Shown: positions 40,306 through 47,492, counted from the first letter of the stretch. The stretch: DNA of 48,479 nt from Candidatus Paceibacterota bacterium (GCA_028714635.1 JAQTLZ010000002.1:73362-121840), one strand, 5' to 3'. A program made the numbers and translations. Notes: a model not told the origin generated them from the letters alone.

Positions 40306-40518
40306 TGTTTTAATTGCGTTTGCTCGAACTTTCTTCGACAAACTCCGCTAATGCGTACGCGCCGAGCCCGTATCAACTCCAACGCTAATCCTACGCTCGA
40401 CTAACTCGTCCCGTCCCGCGCGGAGTACCGCGCGGTCGCACCCCGCCTCGCCACGAGCTCCTCCATACAAGATTTGTTTCGCGCGGATTTCTTTTTTCGG
40501 AATGGAGTGGCGGGCGGG
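40301..40518 (+). repeat. Inverted repeat b, left copy (218 bp)
   Basis: The exact reverse complement of 47077-47294 as read by eye, from the core to the sequence GGCGGGCGGG. It is GC-rich and holds a strong hairpin CCGCGCGG-AGTA-CCGCGCGG at 40416-40435. Confidence 0.92.
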
Positions 40519-40533
40519 GGCGGATTTATACCT

Positions 40534-40583
40534 ATTACATTATACTATAATATTGGTGTATAATGTAATCATCGGGGTATAAT
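40534..40583 (+). promoter_or_regulatory. Operator and promoter of the C-R-M operon
   Basis: A perfect 11-bp inverted repeat ATTACATTATA / TATAATGTAAT (40534-40544 and 40559-40569) lies directly upstream of a TATAAT box (40578-40583) that ends 8 nt before the controller ATG. This arrangement suits binding by the controller protein. Confidence 0.7.
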
Positions 40584-40591
40584 ATGTGGAT

Positions 40592-40798
40592 ATGAAAAGT
40601 GAGTCCGCAAAGTTAGGTAAAAACCTAAAGCGTATCCGTACAGGAAAAGGTATAACACAGGGCGATATTGTTAGAACTCTTGGCGTCAGCCGAAGCTTTG
40701 TCAGTAATATTGAGAATGGAAAGACAAATCCAACACTCTCGACAATTACAAAGTTAGCGAAGGCGGTTGGAGTTTCATCTGATGAATTGATAAAATAG
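40592..40798 (+). CDS. Small HTH controller (C) protein of the restriction system
   Basis: The 68-residue protein is one XRE-type helix-turn-helix: NLKRIRTGKGITQGDIVRTL then GVSRSFVSNIENGKTNPTLS. Its size and its place just before the endonuclease gene match C proteins, which delay endonuclease expression on entry to a new host. The operator lies upstream. ATG 40592 is used; a GTG at 40586 is in frame. Six nt separate it from the endonuclease gene. Confidence 0.8.
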   Translation: MKSESAKLGKNLKRIRTGKGITQGDIVRTLGVSRSFVSNIENGKTNPTLSTITKLAKAVGVSSDELIK

Positions 40799-40803
40799 AT
40801 TAT

Positions 40804-42048
40804 ATGCTCCCTAAAGACATCCAAGATATAATCGACGGTTCTGCTCCAATTTCGATAGATTCTGAAAAAGCAGAATTAGCTAGAAAACTTGTAGAAGAGG
40901 CGTATAAAATGCCCCAAAAGGAAATCGGTTTATCATTAGCTGCAGCTTTTGATTTATTGGTATCCGCTGAATATTATGGCCGCGTCACTAACAGAGGCTG
41001 GATTTATTGTCCTCATAATGGAAATCCGCTGTTACTTTTTTCGTATACTAATATATGTCCGCGCTGCAATCTTGCAGGCAAATTTAAGTATCACAAATCA
41101 AACAAACCAAGTTCAGGAAGTATTGGCGCCATTGCTGTTGATCTTCTAGGTCTTATGCTAAAAATTTTGTTTGAGAAACATGGAAGAAAAATTGAAATTT
41201 TCAAAGCTGCAGAGCCTGCAGACTTGATTTTTTACGAGAAGGAAAAACATATTGTGCTTTTTGCCGAAGTTAAATCTTCTCCTTTGGTAACCATGCCTTT
41301 AGCAACAAATACTGAAAAACAAACAGAAGAGAGTGGGGATCAAGAAGTTGAATCGGGACATCTCACTTTGAATAACACTAATCTTTCTTCAAACAAGCTC
41401 GGGATTTTTTTACCGTTGATTGAGAAAAAGGGGGAACGAGGTGAATCATATAAAATATTTGATATTGGCATAATGAACCAGAAATCAAAAAAAGATTGGG
41501 TATATAAAGGGATAAACGACCTACTCAAAACAGACTTCTTCAAATATTATCATTCGTTCTGGTTACATGCTTTTAAAACATATGAGGCAAGAGGGCGACT
41601 GTCAGTTGGGGCTATTGATCCTATTTATTGGATGACAAATGCTTGTGGGCAGCCGTGGCCAAGACCAGAAAACTGGCCCCAGCGCCGTGTGGGTGCCAGC
41701 GGTTACGAATCTATTTCCGATAGTAAATCTAGTGTAGGCATGGATAGAACAGATGACATTAAAAAAGGAACATACCAGGTTCTGAAACTTGGTGCTACAA
41801 ATAAACCAAAAATTGATGGAATAAATATCAAGACTGGACTTCTATCCAATCTTCACGCGATCAGACATTTTGAGGAATATCTGCAAGACTTAAAAGATGT
41901 TGTGTGGACAAAAGATCAAACAGGTAAAGCAAAGCGTGTGAAAGATTTACCACCCAATGAGCCACTTTATAATCTCTATGATGGTATTGTCTCCTTCTCA
42001 TCTACTTATGCAAGAGACGAGTGGGTTAAAGAAAATTTCTCGTTCTGA
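40804..42048 (+). CDS. Type II restriction endonuclease, PD-(D/E)XK-like
   Basis: The 414-residue protein has a zinc-like cluster (Cys69, His71, Cys85, Cys88: YCPHNG and ICPRC), then a nuclease core PADLIFYEKEKHIVLFAEVK with Asp140, Glu155 and Lys157. The C-terminal part is long (over 200 residues) and includes ACGQPWPRPENWPQRRVG. No recognition sequence can be read. It is between the controller and methyltransferase genes. The class is inferred from motif and context. Confidence 0.78.
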   Translation: MLPKDIQDIIDGSAPISIDSEKAELARKLVEEAYKMPQKEIGLSLAAAFDLLVSAEYYGRVTNRGWIYCPHNGNPLLLFSYTNICPRCNLAGKFKYHKSNKPSSGSIGAIAVDLLGLMLKILFEKHGRKIEIFKAAEPADLIFYEKEKHIVLFAEVKSSPLVTMPLATNTEKQTEESGDQEVESGHLTLNNTNLSSNKLGIFLPLIEKKGERGESYKIFDIGIMNQKSKKDWVYKGINDLLKTDFFKYYHSFWLHAFKTYEARGRLSVGAIDPIYWMTNACGQPWPRPENWPQRRVGASGYESISDSKSSVGMDRTDDIKKGTYQVLKLGATNKPKIDGINIKTGLLSNLHAIRHFEEYLQDLKDVVWTKDQTGKAKRVKDLPPNEPLYNLYDGIVSFSSTYARDEWVKENFSF

Positions 42049-42052
42049 TTTC

Positions 42053-43135
42053 ATGCAAACCTTAATTAATAATCACATAGCTCGTAAAGTTGGACCGGAT
42101 TCGCAGAAGCGGATTAATGCTTTAGGTATTGGCCAGAGAATGCAGGATTTACCTGAAGAATTGTGGCATGAGAGTTTTAAATATTATGTGAAGCATGATG
42201 AAAACAGAGTTGGTGGACCAAATTTGAGAATTATCAGGCTTGATCCTCAAAAACCGTCTCTAACTGTTACGGGTTTCATTTTTAACAAATTTGTACATCC
42301 TTTCGAGAATCGCTATATCACAGTCAGAGAAGCACTGCGCTTACAGGGTTTTCCAGATGATCTTGAATTGAAGGGAACACTTACAAGTACTCAGCAACAA
42401 GTTGGGAATGCTGTTCCTGTCCCTTTAGCAAAAGCCGTATTTGAACAGATTGTGAAGCAAGGGTTGAAGGCTAGCGGGAAAAAAATAATGACTGCTTTTA
42501 GTTTGTTCTCTGGTATCGGAGGCTTAGACATAGGTGCGGAATTAACAAAAAAGATTACGACCCAGGTTGCTTTGGATAAGTGGAAAGATGCGTGTAATAC
42601 ACTAGAAAGTTACCCGAAAAATAGAGCAAAAGTAATATGTGAGGACATCACAAAAGTCACTGATCCTCTTAAATTTTGGAAAGAACACTCGGGAGTAAAA
42701 GAACGTCCGGATATTATTCACGGGGGACCACCCTGTCAATCTTTTAGTCAAGCGGGAAAACAAAAAGGACTTGAGGATGATAGAGGATTGTTGATTTTTG
42801 AATTTTTGCGATTTGTCGAAAAAATAAAGCCATCGTTCTTCGTGATGGAAAATGTATCTAATTTAAAGGGAGTTGGTGGTGGAAAGTTGTATAGACAAAT
42901 TTTAAAGAGAGCTGAAACTGCTGGATATTCCGTTACAACTGATATTTTGCTCGCGGCCAATTATGGAGCTCCACAAATGAGGCGAAGAATACTTTTTATT
43001 GGTTCTCGAAAAGGATACCCGAAAATACAGATGCCAGTGCCAACTCACGAACGGGAAGGGTCTCTTTTTGGTGGGCAGGCCTACGTTTCTGTCGACGAAG
43101 CATTTAAGGGCTTACCGACTACTCAACAAGGTTAG
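42053..43135 (+). CDS. Circularly permuted cytosine-5 DNA methyltransferase
   Basis: The enzyme should methylate cytosine in the site cut by the upstream endonuclease. Motif order is permuted in the 360-residue protein. Recognition-domain sequence and motif IX (IIRLDPQKPSLTVTGF), YITVREALRLQGFPDDLE and motif X (QQQVGNAVPVPLAKAV, near residue 118) come first. Then motif I (FSLFSGIGGLDIGAEL), motif IV (GGPPCQSFSQAG, Cys228), motif VI (MENVSNL, Glu266) and motif VIII (QMRRRILFIG) follow. It ends with VSVDEAFKGLPTTQQG, normally just before the recognition domain. ATG 42053 is 4 nt after the endonuclease stop; a start at 42008 is possible. Confidence 0.88.
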   Translation: MQTLINNHIARKVGPDSQKRINALGIGQRMQDLPEELWHESFKYYVKHDENRVGGPNLRIIRLDPQKPSLTVTGFIFNKFVHPFENRYITVREALRLQGFPDDLELKGTLTSTQQQVGNAVPVPLAKAVFEQIVKQGLKASGKKIMTAFSLFSGIGGLDIGAELTKKITTQVALDKWKDACNTLESYPKNRAKVICEDITKVTDPLKFWKEHSGVKERPDIIHGGPPCQSFSQAGKQKGLEDDRGLLIFEFLRFVEKIKPSFFVMENVSNLKGVGGGKLYRQILKRAETAGYSVTTDILLAANYGAPQMRRRILFIGSRKGYPKIQMPVPTHEREGSLFGGQAYVSVDEAFKGLPTTQQG

Positions 43136-43626
43136 AAATGAAGATTTAGGTTCATCAGTCTAAATTTCATCGCTTCTTCACTAACTTGATATTTTTCTGC
43201 TAATTCAGACAGTTCATCTTCCGTGAACCCGTCTTTTGAGAGAATACGGAAGTCTTTCTCAAGTAAACTTCGAGGCATAAGTAACGAGGTGGCAAACATA
43301 TTAGCTTGCTTCTCAATAGGTGTTCGCATTACATCTTTTTTATTGTCTCTAAAATCGACAAAGGTGTCTTTTCTTGGGTGTAGAGAAAAATGACCTAATT
43401 CGTGAGCAATTGAAAATCTTTGTCTCACAGGGGCCTCATTACTGTTTATTCCGATCAGTGCTCGGCCATCTTTGCGAATTAACATGCCAGAAAAGTCGCC
43501 ACTAGGAGCACGACTAATCTTAATTTGAAGCTTGTTAGCTATTTCTTCTACCGGAATAGGTAAAATCTTCAAATTTAATTTATTTAAAATTTCTTCTGCG
43601 CAAAATTCTATTTTTTCTAAAATCAT
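43132..43626 (-). CDS. ImmA/IrrE-type metallopeptidase
   Basis: The 164-residue protein has the zinc motif IAHELGHFSLH (His75, Glu76, His79) and EKQANMFATSLLMP downstream. ImmA proteases cleave a partner repressor to derepress a mobile element. It overlaps the upstream XRE gene by 4 nt and its stop overlaps the methyltransferase stop. The pair fits the control of excision or of the cargo. Confidence 0.9.
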   Translation of the reverse strand: MILEKIEFCAEEILNKLNLKILPIPVEEIANKLQIKISRAPSGDFSGMLIRKDGRALIGINSNEAPVRQRFSIAHELGHFSLHPRKDTFVDFRDNKKDVMRTPIEKQANMFATSLLMPRSLLEKDFRILSKDGFTEDELSELAEKYQVSEEAMKFRLMNLNLHF

Positions 43627-43985
43627 ACTTTTTTCTCTTTACCAAAAAGTGTTTTTGCCCAATCTGCTGCTTTTTTACCACTTTCCTGTTCTACCTTATG
43701 GAGATCAACTCTTGTAATCCCATATCCATCGGGAACAGTTGGAAAGAAATCATGAACATCACAATTGAAGAGAGTCGCGAGTTTCCATAAAACGACCGCA
43801 GATACATTATTCCTCCCGTTTTCAATATGAGTAATGGCTTCTCGGGAGATTTTCAACTCTTGCGCAATGCGCAAGGCACTCTGCCCAAGTTTGTTGCGCA
43901 TCTCTTTTATTTTTCTACCGATCTCTTTCTTAACTTCAATCTCGGTAGCGCCTCTGTCATTTATTATATCTTTTTTCTTCTTCAT
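43623..43985 (-). CDS. XRE-family repressor, partner of ImmA
   Basis: The 120-residue protein has an XRE helix-turn-helix (GQSALRIAQELKISREAITH, then IENGRNNVSAVVLWKLATLF) and a C-terminal tail. It probably represses promoters in the 43986-44172 gap and is cut by ImmA. Two 11-bp direct repeats and a 15-bp palindrome lie just outside its start. Confidence 0.85.
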   Translation of the reverse strand: MKKKKDIINDRGATEIEVKKEIGRKIKEMRNKLGQSALRIAQELKISREAITHIENGRNNVSAVVLWKLATLFNCDVHDFFPTVPDGYGITRVDLHKVEQESGKKAADWAKTLFGKEKKV

Positions 43986-44172
43986 CCTAAAGATGGGTTG
44001 TGAGTAACTCGGTATACTGTATACCCGATGGTATTGCCGGTAACATTAATGGTCTTGTGAGTAACATCTGTTCCATCTAGTTACCTTGTAATGGTATCAC
44101 CAGAGGTATAATATATCAAACAGCAGAGGCCAGGGCTGCAAAAATTAATTTTAAAACTGGCAGAATAATATC
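43986..44172. promoter_or_regulatory. Divergent control region with palindrome and direct repeats
   Basis: TTGTGAGTAAC occurs twice (43998-44008 and 44055-44065) and GGTATACTGTATACC is a perfect palindrome (44011-44025). GGTAAC and GTTACC form another inverted pair further on. TATAAT (44108-44113) serves the Ubl operon, with a leader of about 55 nt. These are candidate sites for the XRE protein. Confidence 0.65.
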
Positions 44173-44439
44173 ATGGATAAAGACAACAGTGAACATAAGG
44201 AAAAGGAGGTAAAGATAATCGTTAATACCCGAGAGAAAGTTTGGAATAAAAAGGAAATCTCATACGAGGAGGTCGTCGTATTGGCTTTCGGCTCTCATTC
44301 TCAGGACGAGAATGTTGTTTATACAGTTACCTTCTCAAAGGGGCCAGACGGACACCGCGAGGGCTCTCTCGTGAAGGGAGAGAGTGTGAAGGTTAAGGAT
44401 GGAATGATCTTCAATGTCACACAAACTAATAAGTCATAG
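44173..44439 (+). CDS. Ubiquitin-like protein (multiubiquitin-domain family)
   Basis: The 88-residue protein is a single Ubl domain: VKIIVNTREKVWNKKEISYE, EVVVLAFGSHSQDENVVYTV, then [20 protein letters not shown]. It matches the Multi_ubiq pattern with one repeat. It ends TQTNKS with no terminal glycine pair, so how it would be activated is not clear. It overlaps the E1-like gene by 26 nt. I expect it to be the modifier of the cassette, attached to targets during defence or another response; that role is inferred. Confidence 0.8.
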   Translation: MDKDNSEHKEKEVKIIVNTREKVWNKKEISYEEVVVLAFGSHSQDENVVYTVTFSKGPDGHREGSLVKGESVKVKDGMIFNVTQTNKS

Positions 44440-45592
44440 CCCCGACCTCAAGAAGTTGCGTGACGAAGGATACGAAATTGAAGTAAAGCAGGCGCACCTA
44501 CTCGTACACAATATTCCCTATGTAAACGCCGAGAAAGAAATTGCTTTAGGGATACTTATATCTCCCCTTGGCGATTTAGCGGGTGATCGAACCGCAAGGC
44601 CGCAAGACCACGTAATTTATTTTACAGGCGGCCATCCGTGCGACAAGGAAGGAAATATCATAAAGGGAATCGTGCACTCAAGCGGTCGTAAGACTCTCGC
44701 AGATGGAATAGAAACAGATCACTCATTCTCTAACAAACCAGCAGAGGGCTATCCCGACTACTACGAAAAAGTGACGACCTATATCAAAATAATTTCTTCA
44801 CAGGCAGAATCCATTGATCGTTCTGCTACAGCAAAAACTTTCAAAGTCGTCGAATCAAACGATCCTGAAATTGTCTTTAACTACTTAGATGCAAATTCAA
44901 GTCGAGCTCAAATTGGAGTTATTTCTGAAAAACTTCAGAATTTGAAAATTGCTATCATTGGCTTAGGAGGCACTGGCTCCTATGTGTTGGATTTTGTTGC
45001 AAAAACACCCGTAAAAGAAATTCATCTCTTTGATCAAGACGACTTTCATTCTCATAATGCCTTTCGTGCTCCTGGCGCTGCTTCGCTCGATACGTTACGA
45101 GAAAGCCCTAAAAAAGTTGCCTACCTTCATGGCATATATTCACGAATGCGGAAAGATATTATTCCCCATGAATATCATCTCACCTCGTCAACACTAGAAG
45201 AATTGTCAAAGATGAGCTTTGTTTTTATCTGCATCGATGAAGGAGAAATCAAAAAATTAATAATTCAGAAACTGATAGGGGTCGGTATTCCTTTTGTGGA
45301 CACGGGAATAGGAGTCAACGCGTTGGATGGAATGTTAACAGGAAGTGTGAGGGTAACAACTTGTACTCAAGAGAAAAAGGATCATGTCGACAAAAGGATT
45401 TCTTTTGCTGATAATGGTAATAACGACTACGACAAGAACGTACAGATAGCAGAGATCAATGCTCTAAATGCTGCCCTTGCCGTCATAAAATGGAAAAAGT
45501 TATTTGGTTTCTATCACGATCTTGGTAAGGAGTGTCATGCGATTTATGAAATTAATACAAATCAATTAGTAAATGACGAAGCTATCTCATAA
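44414..45592 (+). CDS. E1-like ThiF adenylyltransferase with N-terminal DUF6791-like domain
   Basis: The 392-residue protein has an N-terminal domain of about 160 residues containing [15 protein letters not shown] (Cys76), which I match to DUF6791 and suspect is E2-like. The E1 core follows: [18 protein letters not shown] (ATP loop, 180-197), [20 protein letters not shown] (Asp and Arg for ATP) and [12 protein letters not shown]. Then come [11 protein letters not shown] (Cys317) and [20 protein letters not shown] at the end. It would adenylate the Ubl C-terminus. Cys76 and Cys317 are thioester candidates. The E2-like suggestion is untested. Confidence 0.85.
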   Translation: MSHKLISHSPDLKKLRDEGYEIEVKQAHLLVHNIPYVNAEKEIALGILISPLGDLAGDRTARPQDHVIYFTGGHPCDKEGNIIKGIVHSSGRKTLADGIETDHSFSNKPAEGYPDYYEKVTTYIKIISSQAESIDRSATAKTFKVVESNDPEIVFNYLDANSSRAQIGVISEKLQNLKIAIIGLGGTGSYVLDFVAKTPVKEIHLFDQDDFHSHNAFRAPGAASLDTLRESPKKVAYLHGIYSRMRKDIIPHEYHLTSSTLEELSKMSFVFICIDEGEIKKLIIQKLIGVGIPFVDTGIGVNALDGMLTGSVRVTTCTQEKKDHVDKRISFADNGNNDYDKNVQIAEINALNAALAVIKWKKLFGFYHDLGKECHAIYEINTNQLVNDEAIS

Positions 45593-45953
45593 ATTCGTAA
45601 AAAATATTCCCGACAATCCCGAGAATGGAGTATTGTATGTTTCTATCGATTATTCAACAGCCATTCATAAATGTTTTTGTGGATGCGGCAACGAGGTAGT
45701 CACTCCTCTTTCTCCAACAGACTGGAAGCTGACATTTAACGGCGAGACGATCTCTCTGTACCCTTCGATAGGAAACTGGAACTTCCCCTGTCAATCGCAT
45801 TACTGGATTAGAAATAACGAAATCGAATGGGCACCTAAATGGTCAAAGGAACAAGTTGAAGATGGCAGAGAGGAAGACGGGAAAAACAAGGAAATTTATT
45901 ATGGAAAGAAGAAAAAGAAGAGCCCTTTGTTCGAGTTCTTTTTTCGGAAGTAA
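45573..45953 (+). CDS. DUF6527-like zinc-binding protein of the Ubl cassette
   Basis: The 126-residue protein has [17 protein letters not shown] (Cys34, Cys36, Cys38) and [17 protein letters not shown] (Cys73, His76), a likely zinc site. It ends in a Lys-rich tail. I recall DUF6527 beside ThiF/DUF6791 genes; its role is unknown, with a ligase-like adapter or Ubl processing both possible. It overlaps the E1-like gene by 20 nt, which marks a tight three-gene operon. Confidence 0.75.
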   Translation: MTKLSHKFVKNIPDNPENGVLYVSIDYSTAIHKCFCGCGNEVVTPLSPTDWKLTFNGETISLYPSIGNWNFPCQSHYWIRNNEIEWAPKWSKEQVEDGREEDGKNKEIYYGKKKKKSPLFEFFFRK

Positions 45954-45967
45954 ATACTACTAACCCC

Positions 45968-46496
45968 ATGCCCCCAGACGACACAACAACTCTTCCCGAC
46001 ACCGCTGCACCAGATTCTGTAATTCCACCTGCATCTGAGCCTGAAACGCCAGTTTCGGGCGATTCCCCACAAACCCCAGAAACCACCCCTCCCGAAGAAT
46101 CAAGCCCCCAAGCACCCCCTGAGGCCCTAGAAGCCCCTAGGGGCGATGGTAATTTAGGAGCGGTCATGGAACACAGCTCCTAAAACCGAGCCTCCTCCTC
46201 AAGAACCCCAAAAAGAGCCCGAATCCCCAGTCGCGTCAGCGACGGTTCCCGCACCCAATTTCCTCCGCGATTTGCTTCTGCGAGCGCGAGCTCGCATACA
46301 GGAGCGAAAAGGAAAGAAGTTAAATAAAATTCTCGACGAACTCACAAAGAAAGGGAAAATCTCCAACGACCAAGTACAAAAGCTCCTGTATGTCTCGGAT
46401 GCGACAGCGACGAGATATCTTTCCGCGCTAGAGAGCCAAGGAAAGATAAAACAGTTTGGAAGAACGGGAAAATATACTTTCTATACAAAAATTTAA
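45968..46496 (+). pseudogene. Pro-rich HTH protein split by a frameshift
   Basis: The first frame (45968-46183) gives a Pro/Glu/Thr-rich segment ending in GNLGAVMEHSS and a stop. The +1 frame is open from 46158. It continues the Pro-rich composition (TEPPPQEPQKEPESP) and leads into LLLRARARIQERKGKKLNKI and a winged HTH (VSDATATRYLSALESQGKIK). Together they match a common CPR layout of Pro-rich N-terminus plus HTH. The shift lies in or near a hairpin AGGAGC...GCTCCT (46156-46181), so it could be a mutation, a sequencing error or programmed shifting. Confidence 0.65.
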
Positions 46497-46893
46497 CGGC
46501 TCACATACACCAAGTGAGCCGTTGAGTCTTCACGGGAGCCCGCCGTCTCCTCCTCTCTTTGAGACGGCGGGAATTTGTGCGCGCACGGGTGGGAAAGGCG
46601 CGTGCGTACTCGCACGCGCTGGGGCAAGCACATGCAGTCAGCGTCTCGGGCTTCCCTCGGGCATTTTCCGCGACGGGCTTTTTACAATAATGAGCGCCGA
46701 CCCGAACGAAGTTACAGAATTTTGGCAGCGAAAGCGACACCACTACACACAGAGATGAAAACGAGCAAGGGGGTTGTGCGAGGGTGTGAAAACAACCCGA
46801 CGCTGGGGGGAGGATTCCTTCCTCCCCCCAAATGGACGCGGGTAATTTTTTCTGTAACGGCTCATTTGGTGTATTTGAGCCGTTACAGAAAAA
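46495..46893 (+). ncRNA. Hairpin-rich non-coding tract bounded by mirrored hairpins
   Basis: No convincing gene lies here. Five strong hairpins occur: 46495-46523, 46539-46571 (11-bp stem), 46598-46619 (9-bp stem), 46805-46829 (10-bp stem) and 46847-46893 (18-bp stem). The first and last share AACGGCTCA...TGAGCCGTT stems and the same nine-base loop, in opposite orientation. It could be a structured RNA or a replication or transfer site. The type is an inference. Confidence 0.4.
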
Positions 46894-47076
46894 TACTTGC
46901 CCGCTCCTAGGCATCTAGGCGCGAGTAGCCCTAGCGGAAATGCCCGAGGCGAATGCCGAGGGTAATACCAACGAACAATTACCACGGAAAGAAAGATATG
47001 CTAAAGTAAAGCCCGAGATTCCTTTTGCATCCGCATTCGAGTTCCGTCCTTCTCCTCTTCAAAGGAGAAGACGCAT
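46894..47076. other. Gap between hairpin tract and repeat b
   Basis: I see no gene in this 183-base stretch. It has only short A/T-rich and Pro-coding-like sequence with weak pairings such as CTCCTCTT / AAGGAG near 47052-47069. Confidence 0.4.
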
Positions 47077-47294
47077 CCCGCCCGCCACTCCATTCCGAAA
47101 AAAGAAATCCGCGCGAAACAAATCTTGTATGGAGGAGCTCGTGGCGAGGCGGGGTGCGACCGCGCGGTACTCCGCGCGGGACGGGACGAGTTAGTCGAGC
47201 GTAGGATTAGCGTTGGAGTTGATACGGGCTCGGCGCGTACGCATTAGCGGAGTTTGTCGAAGAAAGTTCGAGCAAACGCAATTAAAACAGCACA
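47077..47294 (-). repeat. Inverted repeat b, right copy (218 bp)
   Basis: The exact inverted copy of 40301-40518, ending at the attR core GCACA (47290-47294). Confidence 0.92.
47290..47294. other. attR core
   Basis: GCACA is flanked on the left by repeat b and on the right by AATAAAACCGCG, the sequence that would follow tRNA-Leu in the empty site. Confidence 0.8.
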
Positions 47295-47445
47295 ATAAAA
47301 CCGCGAAAGCGGTTTTTTTAGTGCACGGAGTGAAGCGCGGGGCGCTTCACGGGAGAGGACTTGAAGCCCGATTGAGCATTTTTCTTCGTCCGTGAGGGCG
47401 TAAGAAAAATCCAATCGGGATACTGGTCGTGTAACGACCAAGATT
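47295..47445 (+). ncRNA. Multi-hairpin tRNA-trailing element, copy 2 (tRNA-Leu)
   Basis: Read after the attR core: an A-tract/CCGCGAAAGCGG/T-tract hairpin, an inverted copy of the tRNA-Leu 3' end split by a hairpin (GTGAAGCGC / GCGCTTCAC), GGGAGAGGACTTGAA, and the stem CCCGATTG / CAATCGGG (47367-47374 with 47412-47419) with the AGC/C internal loop. TACTG, a GGTCGT-GTA-ACGACC hairpin and GATTCC follow. In the empty site it would lie directly downstream of tRNA-Leu, as copy 1 does after tRNA-Lys. Confidence 0.55.
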
Positions 47446-47492
47446 CCTCGAATCTTTTCCGCACCCTCTTTCCATGCTAAAATACCACCATC

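Larger units (their letters stand above)
38639..47294. mobile_element. Serine-recombinase integrative element at tRNA-Leu
   Basis: The element is bounded by GCACA cores at the tRNA 3' end (38639-38643) and at 47290-47294. It contains the recombinase, a C-R-M restriction system, XRE/ImmA genes, a Ubl/E1/DUF6527 cassette, a frameshifted Pro-rich HTH gene and a non-coding hairpin tract. Excision would leave tRNA-Leu followed by CACAATAAAACCGCG, and a circle of 8,651 bp. Left and right arms each have an inverted copy meeting at an internal attP-like junction (40301-40305). Confidence 0.85.

Noticed and set aside
40107-40382. Short frames in repeat b and around the attP-like site
   Set aside because: They lie in repeat DNA, lack start signals and end at different points in the two copies.
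46501-46985. Several 80-137 codon frames in the hairpin-rich tract
   Set aside because: They cross the strong hairpins on both strands, show no recognisable motif and look like chance openings in GC-rich DNA.
38639-47294. Inverted repeats explained as a simple composite transposon
   Set aside because: There is no target-site duplication and no transposase. The three GCACA junctions instead fit site-specific recombination. An assembly artefact remains possible and needs long reads.
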